From assembly GCF_019175285.1 (NCBI RefSeq), contig NC_056527.1, forward strand, positions 116,113,947 to 116,177,946: a DNA stretch of 64,000 nt. Reading direction: 5' to 3'. The stretch is from Sceloporus undulatus. Its lineage: Eukaryota > Chordata > Lepidosauria > Squamata > Phrynosomatidae. Position numbers and translations under genes: made by a program. The notes under the pieces were generated by a model that did not search any database, had not been told where the DNA came from, and saw only the letters and a program-made list of their open reading frames with translations. Below, one piece after another: positions 29,586 through 64,000 of the stretch (positions are counted from its first letter, which is position 1; the number at the start of each line of letters is the position of its first letter).

Positions 29586-31176
29586 TGTAGACTTCCGCAA
29601 GTGTCACTTGTTACCCAACCAGCTGACAGGCAATACTGGCTGAAATTCTCTCTTCTACCCAACTGTTAAAAGTAATGGAGCCTTTTCCTGTTTTCACTCT
29701 GGCAACCCTAGTTTGTTACAAAATTTGGTGTTAGGGCAATGCTGTGTCGAAGCAAAGAGTAGATGGCTTATTTAGGGGAACTTCAACTTAAACAGGAACG
29801 ACCTGCTGGAAAAGATGCAACAGCTGAATAAGCTGAATTTAATACAGCATTAAAGACCAGTCTCTTCTGACTGGTGTATCCAGATGGTTTTTTAATTGTG
29901 GATTTTAACCTACAGTTTTTAAACTATGGTGATTCAAGCGCCCCATTGTTTGCGTTGCAGCCTGTACTGGTCTTATTTGTTCTTTTAAATTGCTGTTGTG
30001 TGTTTTAACTGGTTTATGTGTTTTTAACTGATGTTAACGTTTTTAAAAGTGCTTTGCAGAGGGAAGAGAAAAAGAAGGAGTGAAATCTTGCTCTTCCCAG
30101 TAAGGCGCAGGGAGAAAAGGCAAGCCTCCTGATGATTAAGTGTGTGTGTATATATAAATTTCATTGATGTATTTGTAATCTGCTCAGAGCTGGTTTTCAA
30201 GAGACAATGGGATTTTCAAAGACAATTTTTTAAAAATTGAATTGAATTTAATTTTTGCTTGCTTATGTTCAGCCTTGGTCCCTAAGGAACCTTGCTGCTG
30301 CCCTGATGTTAATGATTACAGTATTTTATTGTCACGGCTGCATGTCTTGCGAACACTTTTAACTGCATTTTCCTAACTCCAGGTTGCAACTGTATTTTGC
30401 AAGCATCTTAATTACATTTTTCTTGGCTCCAGCAAAGTTGAAGCGTGTCCAAACAGCCCTGTATGCAGCCGCTATATTCAAAAAAGAAACACAAGAGTAA
30501 CTCTGGGAATTGCAACACCCAGAAACCAGTCAGCATACAGTACTGGCTAGGAATTGTAGTCATCCAAATGTAAATCCTTGAAGCTTTGTATTTGTACTGT
30601 TTCTGTGTCATGGACTGGGTTGTTTACACCTTTTGCAATGGAGGCAAGTCACGAATTCTAATCTCAATTGTTGAACATTGCTGTAGATGAGAAAACAAAA
30701 TCAGATATGCTTGAAAAACAGGCAGCCTTCCAAAAATAATCAATAAAATTGAGATTAGTTGGGATCTGTTCTCTAGACCAGAGGTGTGACAAGTAACACA
30801 CTATAACAGTGCAAACTGGGGCAGTTGAAGGCGTACTGTATTTGGTAATGCTAAAGACTGTGCGCATTTCTCTATGAAAAGAGCTATGTTTGTTCTCAGA
30901 TATTTTCAGGTGAACCCAATAACTATTCAAACCGTTTTTGAGGGTTTTCCAATACATCCCATATTGGGTGCTTGAATCACTGGCTTATCTTCCTATGTAC
31001 CACCTGCTGGGATGGCAGCTGCCATGGTCCATCTCTTTTACATCCTCTCTGGCCAGGTTGTCAGAGCAGCCCCAAATCATGCCCCGCATGCCAGCCACTT
31101 CAAGTCACCTAGGCTCCAACTACTGACATAAGGAAGAGAAGGCGCCAGCCGTACTTCCAGAAAAAAGCATTTGGCA

Positions 31177-31356
31177 TAGGGTTGCCACACTGAAAACTGG
31201 AGAGGGCTCCTTGTACTTTTGGTGGCTGTGCAGAAGAGGGAATTTTAGCAAGTGTCGCTTGTCATGCAGCCAGATAATAAGGGAGACCTAATGAAACTCC
31301 CTCTTCTACAGAATCATGAAAGATATAGATCTCCAGTTTTCAGTCTGGCAAACCTA
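31177..31356. repeat. TAGGGTTGCCA-ended miniature DNA element
   Basis: TAGGGTTGCCACACTGAAAA at the left and TTTTCAGTCTGGCAAACCTA at the right are inverted. 180 bp, non-coding. Confidence 0.7.
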
Positions 31357-31684
31357 GTTTAATACACAGCAAAATGGCTTCCAATGGGAAGGTCTATTAT
31401 ATGAGTGTTTCTGGAGCCAGCTTTTCCTACTGTCAGTTCTACAGGTGACTGAGTGAGGAGAATGTGAGACAGGCCTATGTAAGGTCCACCTCAAACCTCA
31501 TAGAGAGCATCTCACAATGGGCTCCAATGAGACTTCTCTCTCAGGAACCTGCAATTTTTACAAGAGGTTGTCCTTTTGCAAGATTTCAGGTGTGCTTAAT
31601 GTCCTGTGTCCTATGATGCAAGCCTGCAGTTGCTCAATGAATCAAAATCCTTGTTGTTTTCAGTTTCTGTCAGGGTTGTTGTTG

Positions 31685-31925
31685 CAGTTGTTTTTTGTGC
31701 ATTTTCAGGCTATGTGGCCATGTTCTACAAGAGTTTATTCCTGATGTTTCGCCTGCATCTGTGGCCAGCATCTTCAGAGAATGCCATTCTCTGAAGATGC
31801 CAGCAGCCACAGATGCAGGTGAAACGTCAGGAATAAACTCTTGTAGAACATGGCCACTTTGTCCAAAAAACTCACAAGAAAACTATGGATGCCGGCTGTG
31901 AATGAAAGCCTTCAACTTCATAAAG
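31685..31925. repeat. Palindromic Penelope-like remnant
   Basis: Arms TGTTCTACAAGAGTTTATTC and GAATAAACTCTTGTAGAACA are inverted. CTGAAGA cores read on plus at 31791-31797 and on minus at 31777-31771. Confidence 0.65.
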
Positions 31926-32019
31926 AGCAACTGTCAGTCCTCCTCTTCCCATCTGTAATTGTGAAAAGGGCATGCTTTGAACAGTTGAGTTTGCACTTGC
32001 CACACAGTTTTCCAGGAGG

Positions 32020-32190
32020 ATGAAATTTAGCTGGTAAAGGGTTTTTTCCATTACCTTCCTCTGAGGCCGAGAGAGTGTGACTTGCTCAAGGTCACCCAGC
32101 AGGTTTCCATGGCTAAGCAGAGATTCGAACCCTGGTCTCCAGAGTCATAGTCCAGCACTCAACCACTACACTTTACTCTGCCTACTGTTC
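32020..32190 (-). repeat. tRNA-derived SINE
   Basis: Minus strand shows TGTAGTGGTTGAGTGCTGG (A-box side) and GGGTTCGAATCTC (B-box), then the body GGTGACCTTGAGCAAGTCAC. Confidence 0.7.
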
Positions 32191-32554
32191 TTGTTTGTTA
32201 TTGTTCATTGCCATCAGGTCAGCTTGGGCTTATGTAGACCCTATGAATGAGAAACCTCCAAGAGCTTCAGTCACCAAGAGCCCTGGCTCAAGGCTTGCAA
32301 ACTCAAGGCAGCCGTGGCTTCCTTGAGGGAGTCTATCCACCTGTAATGTGGTCCTCCTTTTTCCTACTGCTTTCCCCTTTCCCCAAAATTATAATCTTTT
32401 CCAGTGAATCAATTCATCTCATGTCCAAAGTACAACCTCTATTTAGTCATCTTCTAGTGTGAATTCAGAGTTGATTTGCTCTAAGACCCATTCATTTGTC
32501 TTTTTTAATGATCTGTATCCATAGAACTTTGCCAGCACCATATTCCTAGAGGTT

Positions 32555-32590
32555 ATACTATACTATACTGTACTATACTATACTTTGCTA
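32555..32590. repeat. (TATAC)n microsatellite
   Basis: About seven imperfect pentamer units. Confidence 0.8.
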
Positions 32591-32961
32591 TGCCGTGTTT
32601 TAGCATCTGAAAGATTGCAAAAGTGAACCCACTCTCCTACTAAAGGTTTGGGGATGAGCAAACTTTGCAGGAAACTCAAGGGAAATAACAAACTTGCCTT
32701 TCAGTAGAAGAAATGGCTTGAGTCAGAGGTGATTTTTGTCACTTGTGTTCTGAAAGCCTCCCCTCTGAACAACTTTGTAGCCTTCCCAGCTGTGTTTCCT
32801 AACCTCAAATGCAAGTTTTCTTGCTTAAAAGAGGAACACTTGAAACTGGGTTGCATGAGTCCTGGACAGAGGGCAGATGGTTCATGTCAAAGGGGTCAGG
32901 ATCTCCTCTGTATTCCAGACATTAAAAGAACTATCTAAGGTGAACCTATTTGGCTGGCACC

Positions 32962-33150
32962 CATAGTTTTTTGTAGGTTTTTTGGGCTGTGAGGCCATAT
33001 TCTAGAAGAGTTTGTTCCTGACATTTCACCAGCAGCTGTGGCTGGCATCTTCAGAGAAAACTGGCATGGAAGAGTCTCTGAAGATGCCAGCCACAGCTGC
33101 TGGCGGAAGGTCAAGAATAAACATGGCCTCATAGCCCAAAAATGATTTCT
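32962..33150. repeat. Palindromic Penelope-like remnant
   Basis: GCAGCTGTGGCTGGCATCTT and AAGATGCCAGCCACAGCTGC are inverted. CTGAAGA cores on minus at 33054-33048 and on plus at 33078-33084. The right arm is shortened. Confidence 0.6.
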
Positions 33151-33344
33151 GTTCAACTACCCTGGCCAGTTCAGTAATTTAAAACTCTCAAGCTTGGGGT
33201 CATGGGTTCGAATCCCACGTTGGATAATGGCCTTTTCAAGAAAGTCAGAATGGTGGGATGATTTGAGTGTTGGATTTGCACTCCGGAGGACCAAGAGTCA
33301 ATTACTTTAATAGGCCCCCTCTTTCTCCCATGAGTGGGAACCCA

Positions 33345-33557
33345 GGAGTGCATCTACACTGCAGAAATGATGCAGTTGGACATTGCTTGAAGTGCTGTAG
33401 CTCCATCCTATGGAATCCTAGGATGTGTAGGTTTACATGGTCTTTATGTTTCTCTGCCCAAAAGTGCTGGCACTTCACAGGATTCTGTAGGATGGCACCA
33501 TGGCAGTTAAAGTGGTGTCAAACTGCATTATTTCTACAGTGTAGATACACCCTTGAA
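33345..33557. repeat. Palindromic DNA element (GGCTGCAT family)
   Basis: Ends GTGCATCTACACTGCAGAAA and TTTCTACAGTGTAGATACAC are inverted. Confidence 0.65.
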
Positions 33558-34325
33558 GAGGGTTTAAATCCCTACTGGGGCTGAGTCTCTCAGCCTTTGA
33601 GCAGGGCTTGGCAATGGGACAGGGGATGAGCGGCACTTGCCCAGTGGGCTGCTCTGGCACATTTCACTTGCCCAAAGCAATGAAGTGTGCTTTCTGGCTG
33701 CCATTTTGGCTGATTTGGGGGCATGTTTGTTTGTTTGTTTGGGTTTTTGAAGCAGAGGTTTGGGAGAAGGAGGCAATGGCAAAGAAAAACTTGCAACGAA
33801 GGCCCAAGGAGATGGGTACTCAAAGGCATATGACAACAAATCTGTTCAGTCTGTTCCCCTCTACAGGCAATAATGTGGAGGAATTAAGGACCCTTTTAAA
33901 AAGTGTGGGTTGGTATCAGAATTTGGCATGCTAGGGCACTGAATACCTCCATGTAACTACTGATAAAAGTACCTAATGCCAAGGTACTTCAACCCCTGAC
34001 AGAATTTAACCCCTGGTTACTTTAGTGTGGGGAGTTTATCAGACAAGGGAAATTGGAAATATAATCCAATGGCAATCTGATTGCAAGGACACAAAAGGAC
34101 AGAGGCAACCTGCATCTCAAAGAAAATATCTTGTTGTGCTGCTGATGGGATTTCACTTTATTACTTTTTTGTCTCCCAGACCCAACATGGCTGGAAGAAG
34201 TGACCTGCCTGCATGGTTATCCCTCTCTACCATCTTAACTTAAAACAACAACAACATCATGACAAAATGTAGGCCTATCTAATATCATCTCATTTTTTTC
34301 TTTCTTCTGCCTGATTCTTAACACT

Positions 34326-34480
34326 TTTGCCTGATGAAGAAGCCAATGGAGCTTCAAAAGCTTGCATCATGTATTTTTTGGATTTTTCTTGGTCCCATAA
34401 AGGTATGTTAGTTTTGTGGATTTTGGATGTTATTGTGCTTTGCTGTTGGGCCAACAGAGCTACCCCTGGATATGTTTGGC
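34326..34480 (+). repeat. Penelope-like tail with hammerhead-like motif
   Basis: CTGATGA at 34331-34337, stem GAAGC (34339-34343) with GCTTC (34351-34355), then AAAAGC. Its 3' part lies inside the first copy of the tandem duplication. Confidence 0.5.
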
Positions 34481-36880
34481 ACCAAGCAGGGTAAGGAAGG
34501 CATTGATGAAAGGGATCAATACTCTCATGGCATCCACAATGCTTGTAAATATGAGGTGCTCAAAGGAAAGATGTATTTGCAGTCATGCTGAACAGTGGGG
34601 CGCTTGACACATTCACATCCCCAACTCTCCCCCAACAACTCCTGAAGATCCAGTCCTTCCTTATCCTCCAATCCTCTTTCCTCTCCATGCTCCTCATCTG
34701 TTCCAATGTCTTTCTCCTTCTTCCTTTCACAACTTCTGGTCCTCTTTTAACCTCCCTGGCCTCCATGACTTCTAACAATTTTAAGTCCCAGTTCAAGTAA
34801 TCCAAGGTGAACCACCTGAGCATAAATTAATAGACTTGCAGCCTACACAGGGCTAATCCAAGGTATCTTGGAAACCCTGAATTCAGGGATGGGAACCATG
34901 TGCCACCCATAGGTTGCATGCAGTGCTCTGACTCCACATGTCTGTCCTCTGTGGTGTGCCCCACAAAAAGTCCCTCAAACTGGATGATTTTCAGAGTGGT
35001 GAACTCCAAAAGTCCCCAAACTTGACTGCAAGTGGGACAGTTTGCCTCCTTTTATATCCCACAACCCTAATGAAACCTTGAAAATTGGTCAACTAAATAG
35101 GAAGCAAATGTGACACATCCCTTCCTCTGTACCGCCTCTGTGTCGTGTGATCCACAGGAGGATTTGGGGTGCGTGTGTGTGAAAATTGCTCCCCATCACC
35201 ACGCTGCACACAGCTGCCCACCTTTGTCTTAATGGCCAGATGGCACAAGCGGGGAGAAACACCACAGCACCGATTATGATGATGAGAATCTTGCAACACC
35301 ATTCTTGGATTGAGATTTTCCACAAAACCACAAGGGATCCTAGCAAAGGTACCACTCAAATTTGAGGACCATGTGGGTTTGATCCAGCTCCATCTTCTTC
35401 ATGGATTCTTCTTGGGAACTCTGGTCAGAGCATGGAAGAGATGAGTTACAAGTAATGCAATTACGTGTAATGAGTTACTTTTCTTGGCAACGAGGGGATA
35501 ATGATATATTTCCAAAGCAATGTAATGAGTGGGAATACCAGCACTTCATTGGTGTTAACAAGAAATGTTTCCTAGTAATTTTTAAAAAGTTACTTTTAAA
35601 GGGCACTTTGACAGAAATGTTTTGAGCTTTTTGGATTTTTCTTGGTCCCATAAAGGTATGTTAGTTTTGTGGATTTTGGATGTTATTGTGCTTTGCTGTT
35701 GGGCCAACAGAGCTACCCCTGGATATGTTTGGCACCAAGCAGGGTAAGGAAGGCATTGATGAAAGGGATCAATACTCTCATGGCATCCACAATGCTTGTA
35801 AATATGAGGTGCTCAAAGGAAAGATGTGTTTGCAGTCATGCTGAACAGTGGGGCGCTTGACACATTCACATCCCCAACTCTCCCCCAACAACTCCTGAAG
35901 ATCCAGTCCTTCCTTATCCTCCAATCCTCTTTCCTCTCCATGCTCCTCATCTGTTCCAATGTCTTTCTCCTTCTTCCTTTCACAACTTCTGGTCCTCTTT
36001 TAACCTCCCTGGCCTCCATGACTTCTAACAATTTTAAGTCCCAGTTCAAGTAATCCAAGGTGAACCACCTGAGCATAAATTAATAGACTTGCAGCCTACA
36101 CAGGGCTAATCCAAGGTATCTTGGAAACCCTGAATTCAGGGATGGGAACCATGTGCCACCCATAGGTTGCATGCAGTGCTCTGACTCCACATGTCTGTCC
36201 TCTGTGGTGTGCCCCACAAAAAGTCCCTCAAACTGGATGATTTTCAGAGTGGTGAACTCCAAAAGTCCCCAAACTTGACTGCAAGTGGGACAGTTTGCCT
36301 CCTTTTATATCCCACAACCCTAATGAAACCTTGAAAATTGGTCAACTAAATAGGAAGCAAATGTGACACATCCCTTCCTCTGTACCGCCTCTGTGTCGTG
36401 TGATCCACAGGAGGATTTGGGGTGCGTGTGTGTGAAAATTGCTCCCCATCACCACGCTGCACACAGCTGCCCACCTTTGTCTTAATGGCCAGATGGCACA
36501 AGCGGGGAGAAACACCACAGCACCGATTATGATGATGAGAATCTTGCAACACCATTCTTGGATTGAGATTTTCCACAAGACCACAAGGGATCCTAGCAAA
36601 GGTACCACTCAAATTTGAGGACCATGTGGGTTTGATCCAGCTCCATCTTCTTCATGGATTCTTCTTGGGAACTCTGGTCAGAGCATGGAAGAGATGAGTT
36701 ACAAGTAATGCAATTACGTGTAATGAGTTACTTTTCTTGGCAACGAGGGGATAATGATATATTTCCAAAGCAATGTAATGAGTGGGAATACCAGCACTTC
36801 ATTGGTGTTAACAAGAAATGTTTCCTAGTAATTTTTAAAAAGTTACTTTTAAAGGGCACTTTGACAGAAATGTTTTGAGC
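34375..36880. repeat. Direct tandem duplication, 2 x 1253 bp, almost identical
   Basis: Copy 1 is about 34375-35627 and copy 2 about 35628-36880. I noticed only two differences (A/G at 34571 vs 35827 region; A/G near 35330 vs 36580). The unit is non-coding and begins inside a Penelope-like tail. A 10-N gap follows 56 bp later. Confidence 0.9.
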
Positions 36881-36936
36881 TTTAGAGCATTGTCTTATCA
36901 AAGTGTTGGGAAAACATTCAGAAAGCAATAATTAGT

Positions 36937-36946
36937 NNNNNNNNNN
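36937..36946. other. Assembly gap (10 N)
   Basis: Ten N characters. The sequence on both sides is of the same AT-rich, acttttc-containing type. Confidence 0.99.
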
Positions 36947-39790
36947 CTCACAAGCAATGTAAGAAGTGACTTTTCAAATACTGCAATGAGTTTTGGAAGA
37001 ATTACTTTTCAAACAAATAATGGGAACAGTTATGTCTTAAAAGCAATGTTCCTGGGCTCTGGCTTTAATGTGACAGATTATGGCCTAAGGCACAGATGAT
37101 ACAACCGTCCTAGGCAGATATGCTCCAAGTATTAAAAGGCTTGTTTAGGAGAATTCACACTCGACACACAGTTCAGAGACTCTAGTCTGGTCCTTTAATT
37201 ACACAGTTGTATAAAGTCGCTGGTGGACCAGCTGAAAAAGTACTTAGCAGAATCCCCAGATGATACAGAGTAAAATTATCAGCTCCCCCCCCCCCCCGCA
37301 ATTTCACAATAATGATGCATATGTACATTTATTTACCACCCACTTATTCCATTCCCACCCACAGATGCTCCGGCTGTCTTGCCTGCCCTCCCCAAGTTTT
37401 GCAAGAGGGGGAAAAAACAACATTGCAAAAATAGATATTTATAAGTAAATAAAATAACCTGATACTTGTTAAATAAGAAGAATAAAGGAAAAAAAGTACA
37501 ATTTGTACACAGTCTATGAAAATGATAGACAAATTCTGAGGCTGGCCAGTCCATGCCCAATGAGGAAATAGACGGTGATGGGTATCACTCCCTGCCCCTT
37601 TAAAAAAATACTTTTTGTCTGCTGACAAATAGCAACCATGCCTTTAAAGAAATATCATCTTATATACACTTATTATACAAGCTTGGGTCAAATGTGTCAA
37701 GCCAGCTCACCATTGTTGGAAAAGTCACGTTGACATAAATCTTAATATTTTTTATTTTAACTATGGACAATTGCTGGGCAAATATTTTATTATCTATATT
37801 TAACAGCCCAGACAATCAACTGTAGTTTACTCTGAGGGTCAATTCTAACCATCCTGAGCCAAATTTTCAGCAAACATCCCTTGCAATTTTCAAGAATACC
37901 AATCTGGTTGAGCATAATCCATCTCATTTTTAAAAGATCAATGACAACTACATTTACAAAATGTAAATTGCCTTGCATGGGTGATACAGGACCTCTGTCA
38001 AAGGAATTCACGGTTGTGTGATATGCTCCCTTCCCTTCTGCTTCCTCACTCAAAACAACCCTGTTAGAAAGAAAGCATTTTGGGATGGTTGGGTTTTTAA
38101 AAGGCAATGGGGCTCATGGGTTTGTAATAGGAAAGTAGCCCTTAAGAACGCCAATTCTGACAGGTGTATAAATACGTCTCTGAAGCAAGAATGCCATCCG
38201 GTAGATTGCCATAGAAGCTGAATCCCCCCAAATGGTACTTGTACCAAGGCCCACCATTCACTGTTCCAACAGTTATGGAAACTCCAAGTGCACTTTCTTA
38301 AACTTGAGTTTAACATCTTCATGGAATCGAATCCAAAATCAAGAGGCGCAAAAGATGTGCCCTGCCCTGAGCAGATGGGTGAGTCCAATCTTCTCTAAAG
38401 GTACCCTTCTCCTGCCATTAGACCATTGGTGCATCTGCAGAATCAAACCCTGCTAGCCACCTAGCAGTAACAAGGTAATCTCTCTGCTCATGGTGGGGTA
38501 TAGTTTCATTTAGCCACCTCATCATTGGCCCACCTGGGATTACCATCAGTTTGTCACAAAAGCATAGTAGAGTCATTCAACACTGGACCCCAAACCTCTC
38601 TGGAGAAAGCCACTTTGAGGGTCACTCTTGCACCTGTTCTTCCTTAGTAGCCCCACAGTCTTGAAATGAAGTCTCTGAGAGGAGAGAAGAATCAACTGCT
38701 GTTCTTAAATTGACTAAAGTCCCATCATGCATTCAGCCTTTTAGATCAGTGTAGAAATGGCAAACTGCAGGCTGGCCAAAGTCCCATCATGCATGTGGCC
38801 CTTTTCCTTTCCTTTCCCTTTTTGGTTTGGAGAGCGAATGGAAAATCTTAGGTTGAGCTGAGGTTTCCCCAAATGCCAGAACCAACAAGAGTGGGCGAGG
38901 AAGATATATAGTGTGGGAGAGAATGGATGAGGCCGTATTGCTGGTTTTTTAAAATCAAGATGGTTGTGGGCAAAGGAAGCTGGGAGCCCTTCAAACACCA
39001 ACCACCAATTCATCCTCCTTTCAAAGGGTCTCTCCTGCCTACTTGCCTCCTCCTCATGTGTCCAAAAGGCCTCATCAGAGTTGGTCCGAAAGCACCAGCA
39101 GGAACAGACCACAGATCTTGGTTGCCATTTGAGCTGTTGAAACAGGAGCAACAAAGCTCATTCATATCAAAAGTTTACAATTCCACAAGCCTCTCTACCC
39201 CACAGGCATCACAAAGAGGTGAGAGGGTGCATGTCTCACTGGGTGACACCATCAGAGGGGGTGAAACTGGGTAGCAATGAGGCGTTCAAGGCCCTTCCTT
39301 GGAAAGAAAGGGGGATTCTTCTTTGTGTAACACACTCTTTTGGAGGATGAGGATGAGCTGAAGCCATGAACTTTTCTCTTTGCTTCCCCCCCCCCCCCCC
39401 ACCCCCCCCCCAATTTATTTGACTGCTTTCTGCCATTTTCATTTGGGGGGGGCTGCGTGCTGTGACTTTCTCTTTCCTTGAGGGTGGAAATGTTTTGTAA
39501 TCAAAAATTGTTCTGCTGAGAGATGCAAAGTCTAAAGAATAAGGGAACCAGGATGTTTTAAGGGATCTTTGAAACCTGGATTAGGCAGCGAAAAGGTCAT
39601 CTTAAGCTAAATGTAAAAACATTCATGTTGGGACAAAGGGGTGGAAACCAAGTGACTGTTCTCCCATTGCACCTTCTGAAGTATCAAAAAGAGTCAGGAA
39701 AGAGACCAGGGCTTGTTTGATTTTTAATTGAAAGGAAGGTGAGGGAAGCTCTGAATCAACCCCACCTCTTTCAGACAGGGGATGCATCCA
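36947..39790. other. Intergenic stretch and GUCY2D downstream flank
   Basis: No exon or clear repeat family recognised. Homopolymer C runs lie at 37287-37298 and 39388-39410. The part next to 39790 may belong to a longer GUCY2D 3'UTR. Confidence 0.4.
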
Positions 39791-39796
39791 ATACAC

Positions 39797-39802
39797 TTTA
39801 TT
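39797..39802 (-). terminator. Candidate GUCY2D polyadenylation signal (AATAAA)
   Basis: AATAAA on the minus strand about 60 bp after the stop, with GT-rich sequence following. A second AATAAA lies at 39417-39412, which would give a longer 3'UTR. Confidence 0.45.
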
Positions 39803-39863
39803 CCCCCCAAATCTGGTCTCACCTCTGTTGAGAATGGCTATGCATTCCACAACGGTTGCCTGG

Positions 39864-63981
<24,118 letters not shown>

Positions 63982-64000
63982 CTGGGGCAGGGAAAGAAAA

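Larger units (their letters stand above)
28407..29709. repeat. TAGGGTTG-ended DNA element carrying a SINE and an hAT-like element
   Basis: Outer ends TAGGGTTGGCAGATTG and TTCACTCTGGCAACCCTA form the inverted terminal repeat. Inside lie a Sauria-type SINE (28470-28711) and an element with perfect 13-bp ends (29002-29585). Confidence 0.6.

Noticed and set aside
33180-33330. A possible tRNA gene (B-box-like GGGTTCGAATCCCA)
   Set aside because: No full cloverleaf could be drawn around it, and the flanks look like SINE debris.

Overview
The window is nuclear DNA from a squamate reptile, most likely a lizard. The evidence is two vertebrate genes split by introns, plus a squamate repeat mix: CR1, L2 and BovB-type LINE remnants, a Sauria-type tRNA SINE, a second tRNA SINE family, Penelope-like tails and several families of short DNA transposons. 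An iguanian lizard would fit, but the species cannot be fixed from this sequence.

Region 2127-20140 (minus strand) holds a complete 14-exon arachidonate lipoxygenase. All splice sites are GT/AG, the exon phases close, and the product is 678 aa. It has a PLAT domain, iron ligands H368, H373, H548, N552 and the C-terminal isoleucine, and the S-lipoxygenase alanine A411. Sequence and neighbourhood identify it as ALOX15B. A TATA-type promoter lies about 120 bp upstream of the ATG.

Region 20270-39790 is intergenic. It holds palindromic Penelope-like remnants, SINEs, nested DNA elements, a CR1 tail, a nearly perfect 1253-bp tandem duplication (34375-36880), and a 10-N assembly gap (36937-36946). 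I see no host gene in it.

Region 39864-63981 (minus strand) holds the last 15 coding exons of a membrane guanylate cyclase: transmembrane segment, kinase-homology domain, dimerisation helix and cyclase domain, ending in a C-terminal tail typical of GUCY2D (retinal GC1). The signal peptide and extracellular domain lie beyond the right edge. One 10-kb intron (52084-62091) carries a CR1 copy split by a CpG-rich hAT-like element.

In mammals GUCY2D lies directly upstream of ALOX15B in the same orientation, so the window keeps an old gene pair. The two genes act in different pathways (photoreceptor cGMP resynthesis and fatty-acid oxygenation), and nothing here suggests they work together. I found no CRISPR array, operon or clear retroviral element. 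The most unusual observations are the altered positional-specificity pair of the lipoxygenase, its short PLAT membrane loop, hammerhead-like motifs in the Penelope-like tails, a four-level transposon nest, and the near-identical tandem duplication beside the gap.
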